Shown: one piece after another, positions 32,508-40,770 of the stretch
Layout of the letters: every line of letters begins with the position of its first letter
Numbering within the stretch: position 1 is the stretch's first letter
Assembly (NCBI GenBank): GCA_963783835.1
Contig: CAWAOX010000014.1
Span: forward strand, 124,001-188,000
Length of the DNA: 64,000 bases
From: CAIQPS01 sp963783835
Lineage (GTDB): Bacteria > Actinomycetota > Thermoleophilia > RBG-16-64-13
Reading direction: 5' to 3'
The notes under the pieces: generated by a model
The model's input: the letters and a program-made list of their open reading frames with translations, nothing else
The model's database searches: none
Told to the model about the DNA's origin: nothing
Position numbers and translations under genes: made by a program

Positions 32508-33394
32508 GCCGACGCCCCCGGCCTCGTGAGGACCGTCTTGGCCAGGAGGCCCTGGGGTCTTAGCACCAGTATCAGGACGAAGACCGCGTGCCCGGCAAAG
32601 ATTGACCAGGAGGCGCCCAGCAGCTCTGCGCCGAGGGTCTGGGAAAGACCCAGGACGATCCCGCCGATCAGCATCCCCCAGCCCGATCCCATACCTCCGA
32701 TGATCACAGCCTCGAAGGCGAAGATCAGGCGCTGACTGCCCAGGAGCGGGTCGAACGTGGTCCGGATGCCCATCATGACGCCGCCGATGACGATGATAGC
32801 CAATGCGACGGCCATCGCGATCGCGTAGATATGGCGGTTGTTGATGCCCATCAAGCGAGCCGCTTCCTGGTCGTCCGATATAGCCCGGAAGGCGCGGCCC
32901 ATCTTGGTCCTGTCGAGAAATAGCTGCAGCGCCGCGATGACGACCACAGCCATGATGAAGATGATGAGCGGAAGCCAGCCTATTGCCAGGTTCTCGCCTA
33001 TGCTGACGCTCATGTTCTCTATTGGCCCCGCGTCCAGCCCCTGGGAGTCGGGGCTGAAAACCACCAGCAGGCCGTTCTGGATCACCATGGATATCCCGAA
33101 GGTCACGATCACCCCGATGGCGATCTTGCTGCCCACTATGCGGTTGAGCACTCCCCGTTGGAGCGCGTAGCCGACGACGAACATGATCACCATGGTGATG
33201 GGGATGGAGTAGAACGGGTTGAAGCCAAAGGCAGACACCATGACCAGCGAGATGTACGCGGGGAGGATGGTGAAGTCCCCGTGTGCGAGGTTCGTCAAGC
33301 GCATGATGCCGAAGACGAGCGCCTGACCGGTGGCGAAGAGGGCATACAAGCCCCCCAGCAATATGCCTTGAAGGAGCGCGTTAGCCCATGCCAT
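32504..33394 (-). CDS. livH: Branched-chain amino acid-type ABC transporter permease (LivH-like)
   Basis: A 296-aa permease with eight or more helices. The start MAWANALLQGILLGGLYALF is typical of LivH, then RLTNLAHGDFTILPAYISLV and the coupling loop GRAFRAISDDQEAARLMGIN. It pairs with LivM to form the membrane channel. Two bases separate it from the LivF-like stop, and the LivM start overlaps its end, so subunits are made in balance. Confidence 0.9.
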   Translation of the reverse strand: MAWANALLQGILLGGLYALFATGQALVFGIMRLTNLAHGDFTILPAYISLVMVSAFGFNPFYSIPITMVIMFVVGYALQRGVLNRIVGSKIAIGVIVTFGISMVIQNGLLVVFSPDSQGLDAGPIENMSVSIGENLAIGWLPLIIFIMAVVVIAALQLFLDRTKMGRAFRAISDDQEAARLMGINNRHIYAIAMAVALAIIVIGGVMMGIRTTFDPLLGSQRLIFAFEAVIIGGMGSGWGMLIGGIVLGLSQTLGAELLGASWSIFAGHAVFVLILVLRPQGLLAKTVLTRPGASA

Positions 33395-33396
33395 GT

Positions 33397-34095
33397 CTAT
33401 ACCCCGAAGTAGGCAGCGGTTATCTGTTCATTGGTCAGCTCGTCGGGCCGACCCTGGAGCGCGATGCGCCCCTCGAGGAAGCAGGCTACGTGCGAAGCCA
33501 CGGTCAGCACGTGCTGGACGTCCTGTTCCACCACCAAGATGGTGCAACCGTTGGAGATCAAGGTGGGGAAGGAGTCATAGATCCGCTTGATGACCACCGG
33601 GGCCAGACCCAGGGAGACCTCGTCCATGAGGACGAGGCGGGGGTTGGCCATAAGGGCGCGGCCGATGGCGAGCGCCTGCTGTTCTCCGCCTGAGAGCCCC
33701 GCCGCCTGCCGCTTCTTGAGAGGCTGGAGCAGGGGGAAAAGTTCGTAGATGGTGTCGGTGGTCCAGGGGCCTTTGCGGTTCCGGTAGGCCCCGATGATGA
33801 GGTTCTCGTTCACCGTGAGGCTGGGGAACACCCGGCGACCCTCCGGTACCGAGGAGATGCCGACCTCCACCCGCTTGTAGGTGGGCATGTGGTCGATGGG
33901 CTGACCGTCGAACAAGATGCGGCCCCGGCGAGGTACAAGCACTCCGGCCACGGTCTTCAGCATGGTCGATTTGCCGGCCCCGTTGGCGCCGATACAGGCG
34001 AAGATCTCGCCCTCGTCGATCTTGATGTTGACATCGTAGAGGGCTTGGAAATCCTCGTAGTAGACGCTGGCGTTTTCGATCTCGAGAAGGCTCAT
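33397..34095 (-). CDS. livF: ABC transporter ATP-binding protein (LivF-like)
   Basis: A 232-aa ATPase: Walker A GANGAGKSTM, signature LSGGEQQALAIGRAL, Walker B LVLMDEVSLGLAPVV and a switch His in LVVEQDV-type context. It energises the LivHM channel. The true start is ATG 34095 (MSLLEIENASVYYEDF), overlapping the LivG-like stop by ATGA; longer upstream reading belongs to another frame. It is longer in the Walker B loop than unrelated ABC ATPases, as usual for LivF. Confidence 0.9.
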   Translation of the reverse strand: MSLLEIENASVYYEDFQALYDVNIKIDEGEIFACIGANGAGKSTMLKTVAGVLVPRRGRILFDGQPIDHMPTYKRVEVGISSVPEGRRVFPSLTVNENLIIGAYRNRKGPWTTDTIYELFPLLQPLKKRQAAGLSGGEQQALAIGRALMANPRLVLMDEVSLGLAPVVIKRIYDSFPTLISNGCTILVVEQDVQHVLTVASHVACFLEGRIALQGRPDELTNEQITAAYFGV

Positions 34096-34817
34096 GCCGG
34101 CGTCCCTCCCATGTAGCAGGCCTGGACTTCCTGGCTGTTCATGACCTCGTGTGGATCGCCCTCGCACAGCTTGCGCCCGAACTGGATGACGGTGATGCGG
34201 TCGACGATCGCGAGAAGAGCATGCACGATATGCTCGATCCAGACGATGGTGATCCCCGTCGCCCTGAGCTTGCGGATCTCCTCCAGGAGTTCCTGCACCT
34301 CGGCCTCGGTGAGACCGCCGGCGATCTCGTCTAAGAGCAGCAGTTTCGGGTCGGTCGCGAGTGCCCGGGCCAACTCGAGACGCTTGCGCTCGAGCAGGGT
34401 GAGCGAACCGGCCAGAACGTTTATCTTCTTCTCCAGCCCGGTTATCTCGAGAATATCTATGCAGTGCTCGTAGGAGGCTCTTTCTTTCATGTTGCGACCG
34501 TGGGTGGCTCCCACCAGGACGTTCTCGAACACGGTCATGCCCGAAAAGGGCTTGGGGATCTGGAACGTGCGGCCGATGCCCTGGCGGCACCGCTCATGCT
34601 TGGAGAGGTGGGTGATGTCCTTGCCGCCAAAGATCACCTTGCCGTCGTCGGCTTGCACCGCTCCGGTGATGAGGTTGAACCACGTGGTCTTGCCGGCCCC
34701 GTTGGGACCGACTATCCCGAGGGCCTCTCCCTCCTCCACGCTGATGCTGAGGTCGTCGATGACCAAGACCCCTCCGAACGACTTGCGAAGGCCTTGGGTT
34801 TCTAAAGCTACCGTCAA
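34092..34817 (-). CDS. livG: ABC transporter ATP-binding protein (LivG-like)
   Basis: A 241-aa ATPase with Walker A GPNGAGKTTWF, the LivG-specific stretch FGGKDITHLSKHERCRQGIG followed by RTFQIPKPF, and a Walker B in LLLLDEIAGGLTEAE. The usual LSGGQ signature is altered to LAGSLTLLERKRLELARAL. The start is TTG 34817 behind GGAGGTGG; upstream in-frame codons have no ribosome site. It partners the LivF-like subunit. Confidence 0.88.
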   Translation of the reverse strand: MTVALETQGLRKSFGGVLVIDDLSISVEEGEALGIVGPNGAGKTTWFNLITGAVQADDGKVIFGGKDITHLSKHERCRQGIGRTFQIPKPFSGMTVFENVLVGATHGRNMKERASYEHCIDILEITGLEKKINVLAGSLTLLERKRLELARALATDPKLLLLDEIAGGLTEAEVQELLEEIRKLRATGITIVWIEHIVHALLAIVDRITVIQFGRKLCEGDPHEVMNSQEVQACYMGGTPA

Positions 34818-34860
34818 GTGGATCCACCTCCGTCCGTCATCCCAGTACCCCTTGGGGGGG

Positions 34861-35856
34861 TCAGAACCCCAGGACCCGAGCGTTCGCCTCGTAGATCTGG
34901 GCAAGCTCGTCCTCAGGTAGACCGAGGCTGTCGAGGAAGCTCGTGCAGTAGTCCATCTTCTCGTACGGGAAGTCCGAGCCCAGCAGGATCTTATCCAGAC
35001 CGATGCCGTCCCGGGTGCAGTAGTACGCAGGACCGAAGTAGTTGCCGCTCGTGGTCACCCAGAGGTTGTTGAGCAGGTAATGGCTGGCCCACTTCTCGCT
35101 GCCCGGCCCGAATTCGGGGTTGGGAGCGCCTTTGTTCTGCCTGTAGGCGCAGTCGACCCGGTTGACCCAGAAGGGAAGAGCTTCGCCGTAGTGGCCCATG
35201 ATGATCTTCAGGCTCGGATAGCGGTCGAAGACTCCCCGAACGATCATGCGCAAGAAGACGTACGCTGTCTCGGCGCCGAAGCCGAAGGTGGGACCGGCGA
35301 GCACGAACCCGAACTCCCTGAGTTGCGGGATCATGGGGATGGCGGGGTGCAGGTAGATGGGGACGTTCAGCTGCTCGCACTTGGCCAGGATGGGCCAGTA
35401 CTTCGGGTCGTCCAGGTACGAGTCGCCGAAATTGGAGTGGGTGTCCCAACCTTTGAAGCCCAGCTCGGTGACGCAGCGCTCCAGTTCCTTGACCGCGTGG
35501 TCCACGTCCTTGGGAGCGAGCGTCGCCCAACCGCCGAACCGGTCGGGATGCTTGGCCATGGCGGCGGCCAGAACATCGTTTGCGTCCTCGGCGACCTTCG
35601 CGCCCACTTCTGCGGGAAGGGCCTCCACTCCGGGGGACGTGTGGGACAGATACGCGAAGTCGATCTTGGCCTCGTCCATTGCGGCGATGCGGCCCTCGCC
35701 CATGTCCATGATCTCTTTCTTCTTGGCGATCGAGCTCCACACTTCGGCGGAGAGCCGCTCGCCACCATTCTCGAGGCGAGGGTAGCCCTTGTTATTGGCC
35801 AGGGCCTCCAGCCAAGCCTCGGTCATGAAATGGTTCTCCAGGTCGACTCTCATCAT
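34861..35856 (-). CDS. Amidohydrolase-2 family (ACMSD/gamma-resorcylate decarboxylase-like) enzyme
   Basis: A 331-aa TIM-barrel metalloenzyme. MMRVDLENHF supplies the E-x-H metal ligands, WDTHSNFGDSYLDD and VPIYLHPAIPMIPQL give a second-barrel His, KIIMGHYGEALPFW another His, and KILLGSDFPYEKMDY the final Asp. This E-H/H/D pattern is that of non-oxidative decarboxylases or hydrolases of aromatic acids. It lies between the solute-binding protein and the ATPase gene of a Liv-type transporter, so the importer and the enzyme probably handle one substrate. A paralogue is at 47956. Confidence 0.85.
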   Translation of the reverse strand: MMRVDLENHFMTEAWLEALANNKGYPRLENGGERLSAEVWSSIAKKKEIMDMGEGRIAAMDEAKIDFAYLSHTSPGVEALPAEVGAKVAEDANDVLAAAMAKHPDRFGGWATLAPKDVDHAVKELERCVTELGFKGWDTHSNFGDSYLDDPKYWPILAKCEQLNVPIYLHPAIPMIPQLREFGFVLAGPTFGFGAETAYVFLRMIVRGVFDRYPSLKIIMGHYGEALPFWVNRVDCAYRQNKGAPNPEFGPGSEKWASHYLLNNLWVTTSGNYFGPAYYCTRDGIGLDKILLGSDFPYEKMDYCTSFLDSLGLPEDELAQIYEANARVLGF

Positions 35857-35924
35857 TCACATGCTCCCTCGAAGGCCGGGGAAGCAGCCAATCGGCTGCT
35901 TCCCCGGCACTGCATTGCGTTTGG

Positions 35925-37388
35925 CTAAGCGTAGACGATGGGCTCGATAGGCCGGGCGATGGGGATGTTGGGATCGGTGGCAGCCACCAGTTCCACATCG
36001 TACGGCCAAGCACCGCCGGGGGTCTTGACCCACTGACCGCTCGCGATATGGACCAAGTTGACGTTGAGTACCGGATGACTGGTCCCCATCTTGATCGGGG
36101 CCGTGAAGTCGATGAGACCGTTGATGGTGTTCAGTTTGGTGCTCTGGATGGCCGGGATGAACTCCTCTTTGTTCTCGAAGTCCTTGACGCGCTTGCACAC
36201 GTCGATGGCCCACTCGAACTTGCCGTACTGACCGATAGGCTCCGTCCAGCCCTTGCCGGTGTCTTTGCTGTATTGGTCCGCCAGTTCCTGGCAGGTCTGC
36301 CCGGTCAGTGAGCTCTTATAGGGAAAGGTCGGATGCCACACCACTTCAGCCGATAGCCCCTGGACGATGTCGCCGAGAGCGACGGCAGTTTCGTGAAAGA
36401 GCAGAGCCAGGCTCATCGTGACGATCTTGGGGTTAAATTCCTGCTGCAGGCACTGCTTCCAGAAGTTCGTGAACGTCGGAGGCTGCTGGGCGCCCGTGAG
36501 GATCTCGCAGCCGGCCTTCTTGAACGCGAATATCTGCTGGCTGAAGTCCTCGGCGTTGGTCTCGTGGAAGCCGGGGTTGATCAGCTCGTACCCCATGTCG
36601 GTCATGTAGAAGGGAACGCCGTTCTTCTCGCTCGCGAAAGCTCGCCCAGACGTGTCGTTCGGCAGGATCACTCCCACCTTCTTGTTCGTAGGGATCTGCT
36701 CCCAGGTCCCGGCCCGCAGTTTTGAGGAAGCTGCGTAGCCGTAGTGAGACATGTAGGTCCATGTGAACGGCTTGTCCGGAGTGCCTTTGCGTCCGAAGAA
36801 AAAGGCTTCGTAGGGTACGAAGTTGGCAAGGAAGGGCACGCCGTTGACCTCGCACTGGTCGGCCACGGGGTTGACCGTATCCGGGTTGGACGACGCGAGG
36901 ACCATGTCCACTTTGTCGTTCAGGATCAGGTCGCCGGCCACCTGGGCTGCGCGGTCGGCCCGGGACTGGCTGTCGACGATCTTGAACTCGAACTTGTGCA
37001 GCTTTCCGTCGCCGCAGACGACCCCATCCTTAACAGTGGCGGCCACGGTGTTGACGATCCATTCATCGGGCTTGGCAAATGACGCCAGGCTGCCGGTAAG
37101 GGGAGAGACGACCCCCATCTTGATGACGCGGCCCTCTTCGGCCGCCGCAGCTACAGTCGTGGTGGACCCAGCCGCCGCGGCGGTAGTCGCCGTACCGCCG
37201 GCTGTGGTCGACGTCGGGGCTGCACTAGTGGTGGTAGCCTCTTCGGTGCCACCACAAGCCGCTACCAGACCGCCGAGCCCGGCGCCCAGGCCGATCGTCG
37301 CACCTGCTACACCGGCGAGCTTGAGAAAGTCGCGCCGGCTGACAGGCGCGGACGTACGATCGCCGGATCCCTTTTGATTCTCTGACAT
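35925..37388 (-). CDS. ABC transporter substrate-binding lipoprotein (LivK-like), Tat-exported
   Basis: A 487-aa type-I periplasmic-binding-protein homologue. The start at 37388 (MSENQKGSG, behind GAGGGGAG) gives a twin-Arg signal SRRDFLKLAGVAG and a lipobox LVAACGG, so it is exported folded and anchored as a lipoprotein. A Thr/Ala-rich linker follows, then VIKMGVVSPLTGSLASFAKP, the classical first strand of the ligand-binding fold, and DMVLASSNPDTVNPVADQ. It is the first gene of the operon and divergent from the IclR gene. The ligand is unknown. Confidence 0.9.
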   Translation of the reverse strand: MSENQKGSGDRTSAPVSRRDFLKLAGVAGATIGLGAGLGGLVAACGGTEEATTTSAAPTSTTAGGTATTAAAAGSTTTVAAAAEEGRVIKMGVVSPLTGSLASFAKPDEWIVNTVAATVKDGVVCGDGKLHKFEFKIVDSQSRADRAAQVAGDLILNDKVDMVLASSNPDTVNPVADQCEVNGVPFLANFVPYEAFFFGRKGTPDKPFTWTYMSHYGYAASSKLRAGTWEQIPTNKKVGVILPNDTSGRAFASEKNGVPFYMTDMGYELINPGFHETNAEDFSQQIFAFKKAGCEILTGAQQPPTFTNFWKQCLQQEFNPKIVTMSLALLFHETAVALGDIVQGLSAEVVWHPTFPYKSSLTGQTCQELADQYSKDTGKGWTEPIGQYGKFEWAIDVCKRVKDFENKEEFIPAIQSTKLNTINGLIDFTAPIKMGTSHPVLNVNLVHIASGQWVKTPGGAWPYDVELVAATDPNIPIARPIEPIVYA

Positions 37389-37628
37389 CAGTTGCGCTCC
37401 CCTCGCTCGCACAATACAACCCGGCCATGGCACCCATGACCCTTGCCGAAAGAACCCATCTTGCCCGAAAGTTTCATCTAATGGAACTAGTGTTCTTCCA
37501 GCTGACACAAGTTAGCACCAAGCAAGGACCCGTGTCAAATCACTGAAACTCGCTCTTTTGGTGGCATAGGCGAAGTATCCGTGCTGACGCCGGTTGCGGC
37601 GCTTGCAAGGTGGGTTTCTGCTGGTGAT

Positions 37629-37644
37629 AGTATGGTTCTATACT
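37629..37644 (+). promoter_or_regulatory. Inverted repeat overlapping -10 box upstream of iclR-type gene
   Basis: AGTAT-GGTTC-TATACT-type dyad (37629-37644) whose right arm contains TATACT (37639-37644), a good -10 box. A regulator binding here would block the IclR gene and might affect the divergent transporter operon. The rest of 37389-37661 contains no gene. Confidence 0.4.
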
Positions 37645-37661
37645 GTGAGGAACGGAGGATA

Positions 37662-38459
37662 GTGGAAGACAAACCGGTCACCGACGGGTCCGGCCCCCAA
37701 CTACGGACTCTAGAGAGAGGGCTGCAGATACTCGCCCTCTTCGACGTGCAGCGCCCGGAGTGGACGTTCGTCGAGGTCTGTCGTCAGACCGGCCTCTCCA
37801 AGGCGACCGCGTTCCGTTTTCTGAAGAAGCTGGAGGCACTCGAGTACCTTGCTTACGACGAGCAGAAACGAACGTACCACCTCGGGGCCAGCCTGCTCCA
37901 GGCCGCGTACCTCGCCTCCTCACACTCGGAGATAACCAGGGTCGCGCGCCCGCATCTCGAGCGGCTGGCCGAAGACACGTGCGAAGCCGTCAACTTCGCG
38001 CTTGGCACTCCACGGGGACCGATGATCGTGGACGCCGTCTTCGCCCCGAACGCCTTTCAGCCGAACTTCATGGTGGGGGCCACGCTGCGTGGCCTCGCGA
38101 CCGCCCATAGCCGGGTGTTCGCCGCCTACGCCAGCGAGAATGCGCGCCTCGCTGCACTCCTCGCCCCGCAAGAAAGCCGGACCGAGCAGACCATCACCGA
38201 CCCACAGATGCTCGCCGAGATCCTGGCGAAAGTCAGAGCCGAAGGGGTCGCTTTCACCGAGGGCGAATGGAGTGTGGGCGCCTGTGCGGTGGCCGCGCCC
38301 GTCTTCGACACCAGTGACCGGGTCAGGGCGACCATCGCGATCGTGGCGCCGAGAGAGAGATTCGGGCCTCAGTACAGGGATAGATATGGGGCGGCTGTCA
38401 AAGAAACCGCCGCGCGGTTGACCGAAGTGCTCGGCGGCCACCAGCCCCCGCCCGGCTGA
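37662..38459 (+). CDS. IclR-family transcriptional regulator
   Basis: A regulator of about 265 aa with the N-terminal winged helix TLERGLQILALFDVQRPEWT and VEVCRQTGLSKATAFRFLKK (helix-turn-helix), then the IclR effector domain (RVARPHLERLAEDTCEAVNF, GATLRGLATAHSRVFAAYAS). IclR proteins sense small metabolites and often control catabolic operons. GTG 37662 is chosen because the -10 box at 37639 lies downstream of the other starts; spacing to GGAGG is short, so 37632 or 37581 remain possible. It is divergent from the transporter/amidohydrolase operon, its likely target. Confidence 0.85.
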   Translation: MEDKPVTDGSGPQLRTLERGLQILALFDVQRPEWTFVEVCRQTGLSKATAFRFLKKLEALEYLAYDEQKRTYHLGASLLQAAYLASSHSEITRVARPHLERLAEDTCEAVNFALGTPRGPMIVDAVFAPNAFQPNFMVGATLRGLATAHSRVFAAYASENARLAALLAPQESRTEQTITDPQMLAEILAKVRAEGVAFTEGEWSVGACAVAAPVFDTSDRVRATIAIVAPRERFGPQYRDRYGAAVKETAARLTEVLGGHQPPPG

Positions 38460-38596
38460 TGGGTACCGCCGTCCGAGTGAGAGTGTTCGCTGCGCTGCAC
38501 GTGGTGCGGCACGAAGTGCGCCGGCAAGAAGGCGTGCGGCCTCTGTCTGAAGCCCCCCGTCCCCGAAGTCTGGAACCTGTAGCACGACCTCGTTCA

Positions 38597-38644
38597 GCAG
38601 ACGAATCGGCCCGGACGGCGTACCGTCCGGGCCGATTCGTCTGC
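38597..38644. terminator. Perfect 22-bp stem hairpin between convergent genes
   Basis: Arms 38597-38618 and 38623-38644 are perfectly complementary around a CGTA loop. It lies between the ends of the rightward IclR gene and the leftward HtrA gene, so a bidirectional terminator is the simplest reading. There is no clear T-tract. Confidence 0.65.
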
Positions 38645-38718
38645 GTCCGCTGACGCCGAAGCCCCGTTCCGCAAGGCGCCGCCGGCTCCCGCCGGCGGCA
38701 GCCCCAACCCTGTCTCTG

Positions 38719-39930
38719 TTAGAAGCTGGCGGGACGATCCGCCAGAGTGACGGTCACGTTCTGTTCCTGGCCGTTGCGATCGATGGTCAACTGCACCTGA
38801 TCGCCGGGCTTCATGCCGCGGACGAGCGTCGCCAGGTTGGCCGAGTCGGTGATCTCCTGGCCGTCGACCTCGACGATGATGTCGCCTTGCTGCAGACCCG
38901 CCGCCGCGGCCGGGCTGTTCGGCGCGACCTCAGCGATCAACAGACCCGAGGAGCGGGACAGGCCGTACTGCTGCTGCAGTTCGGAGGTGATCGGCTGGGT
39001 GCCCACACCAATGTAGGCGTGGACGGCTTTGCCGGTCGCGATGATCTGGTCGGCGACCGAGGTGGCGGTAGTCGACGGGATGGCGAAGCCGATGTTCACC
39101 GCGCCGGTCGAACCCGGGGGCAGGTAGGCGACGTTGATGCCAAGGACCTCGCCCTTTGAGTTCGCGAGGGCGCCACCCGAGTTACCGGGGCTGATGGGCG
39201 CGTCGGTCTGGATCAGATTGCTCAGGGCGATGCCTTCCGCACCGGTGACGCCTTCGATGGAGCGGCCAAGGCCGGACACGATACCCAGAGTGACCGAGTT
39301 CTCGTAGCCGAGCGGGCTACCGATGGCGATGGCGTATTCCCCCACCTTCGGGGCTCCGGCCACGAACTTGGCGACGGGCAGCTGGCCGTTCGGCTGGACT
39401 TTGATGACTGCCAGGTCGGAGAGAGGATCGCGGCCGACGATGGTGGCCGGAAGGGTCTCGCCCGTGGCGAAGGTGACCTGGATGGTGGACACCGGGTCTC
39501 CGCTCGCTTCATCGGAGACAACGTGGTTGTTGGTGATGATCATGCCGTCAGAGCGGTAGATGACGCCGGAGCCTTCCCCCGCGTACTGCCGCTGCTGGCC
39601 GAACCCGGCGTCGCCAGACGTCCCGGTGATCTTGATGTTGACCACGCTCGGGCCCAACACCGTGGCAACCGACTGCGCCGGGCTCGCCTCGCCCGGCGAC
39701 GCCGGAGGCAGAGTCGTGGAACTGGAAGCAGCCGCCTGTGTGGCTGCCGTGCCGACCGCCGTAGCTGAGGTCGCAGCCCTGGTGGTATCGGTGCTCCCCA
39801 ACGTGCCGCCGCAAGCGCTTACCAGTACGCCGATCATGACCACCATGACGATAGCCACCGTCAGGAGCGCGAGCCGGCGCGTGCTCATTGATGACGAACC
39901 CGTTGACCTCGGTGACTTGAACATTCCCAT
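38719..39930 (-). CDS. HtrA/DegP-like serine protease with PDZ domain, lipoprotein
   Basis: A 403-aa envelope protease. The N-terminus has a hydrophobic segment ending LVSACGG, a lipobox. The trypsin-like domain has MIITNNHVVSDEA (His), DPLSDLAVIKVQP (Asp) and DAPISPGNSGGALANSKG (Ser in GNSGG). A PDZ domain (about 300-395) follows with SGLLIAEVAPNSPAAAAGLQ and GDIIVEVDGQEI. It degrades or refolds damaged exported proteins. It is divergent from a two-component system at 40117, which may control it. Confidence 0.92.
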   Translation of the reverse strand: MGMFKSPRSTGSSSMSTRRLALLTVAIVMVVMIGVLVSACGGTLGSTDTTRAATSATAVGTAATQAAASSSTTLPPASPGEASPAQSVATVLGPSVVNIKITGTSGDAGFGQQRQYAGEGSGVIYRSDGMIITNNHVVSDEASGDPVSTIQVTFATGETLPATIVGRDPLSDLAVIKVQPNGQLPVAKFVAGAPKVGEYAIAIGSPLGYENSVTLGIVSGLGRSIEGVTGAEGIALSNLIQTDAPISPGNSGGALANSKGEVLGINVAYLPPGSTGAVNIGFAIPSTTATSVADQIIATGKAVHAYIGVGTQPITSELQQQYGLSRSSGLLIAEVAPNSPAAAAGLQQGDIIVEVDGQEITDSANLATLVRGMKPGDQVQLTIDRNGQEQNVTVTLADRPASF

Positions 39931-40058
39931 ATCGATCCCTCCGGAGAAAAGGCTAGGACACTGCGGTGGCGGATGATACCCATGGGGGTGTAAGGAATCC
40001 GTAAACCAGCTGCACCTTATGATGGCCTTATTCCAGCCGGTCTAAACTCTCCTCCACC

Positions 40059-40093
40059 ATAATACGGGGTATTATCGCGGCGCGAACGCCGCG
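40059..40093. promoter_or_regulatory. Palindrome and hairpin upstream of response-regulator gene
   Basis: ATAATAC-GGG-GTATTAT (40059-40075) is a perfect dyad. CGCGGCG-CGAA-CGCCGCG (40076-40093) is a perfect stem with a four-base loop directly after it. Both lie in the 186-bp gap between the divergent htrA-type and response-regulator genes, suggesting an operator followed by a leader hairpin. Confidence 0.5.
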
Positions 40094-40116
40094 AAAGTGC
40101 GAAAAAAAGGGCGGAA

Positions 40117-40770
40117 ATGCGGGTCCTACTGGTCGAAGACGAAGAGCGTTTGGCTACTACCATCGCACGCGGGCTGCGCCGCGAAGGCATGGCCGTGGAC
40201 ATTGTGCTCGATGGCGCGGCAGCGCTGGACAAGGCGGCGCTCAACAGCTACGACGTCATCGTGCTCGACCGCAATCTCCCCAAAGTACACGGCGACGATG
40301 TTTGCCGGGAGTTGGTCGCCCGGGAGTCCCTGTCCCGGATCCTCATGCTCACCGCTGCGGGATCCATAAAGGATAGGGTGACGGGGCTCGACCTGGGGGC
40401 GGACGACTACTTGCCCAAACCCTTCGCCCTCTCGGAGCTCGTGGCCCGCATCCGAGCGCTCGGCCGCCGGGCCGTGCCCGCGGTCGCGCCTGTGCTCGCC
40501 AGCGGAGACCTGACCCTCGATCCCGCCAAGCACCTGGCCCAGCGCTCCGGCCGCGATCTGAACCTGACCAAGAAGGAGTTCGGGGTGTTGGAGGTGCTGC
40601 TTTCCGCCGAGGGGCGGGTGGTGAGCGCTGAGGAGCTCCTCGAAAAAGCCTGGGACGAGAATGCAGATCCCTTTACCAATGTAGTGAGAGTCACCATCAT
40701 GACGTTGCGACGCAAGCTGGGCGACCCGCCGTTGATCGAGACGATCGCCGGAGTCGGTTACAAGATATGA
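40117..40770 (+). CDS. OmpR/PhoB-family response regulator
   Basis: A 217-aa protein. The receiver domain (1-115) has the acidic pair in MRVLLVEDEERLA, the phosphoacceptor Asp in VIVLDRNLPKVHGDDV and the Lys in DDYLPKPFALSEL. The C-terminal winged helix (about 125-217) has LTKKEFGVLEVLLSAEGRVV and VVRVTIMTLRRKLGDPP. It binds DNA when phosphorylated by the kinase whose gene overlaps its stop (ATGA). Divergent from the HtrA gene, it suggests an envelope-stress circuit. Confidence 0.93.
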   Translation: MRVLLVEDEERLATTIARGLRREGMAVDIVLDGAAALDKAALNSYDVIVLDRNLPKVHGDDVCRELVARESLSRILMLTAAGSIKDRVTGLDLGADDYLPKPFALSELVARIRALGRRAVPAVAPVLASGDLTLDPAKHLAQRSGRDLNLTKKEFGVLEVLLSAEGRVVSAEELLEKAWDENADPFTNVVRVTIMTLRRKLGDPPLIETIAGVGYKI

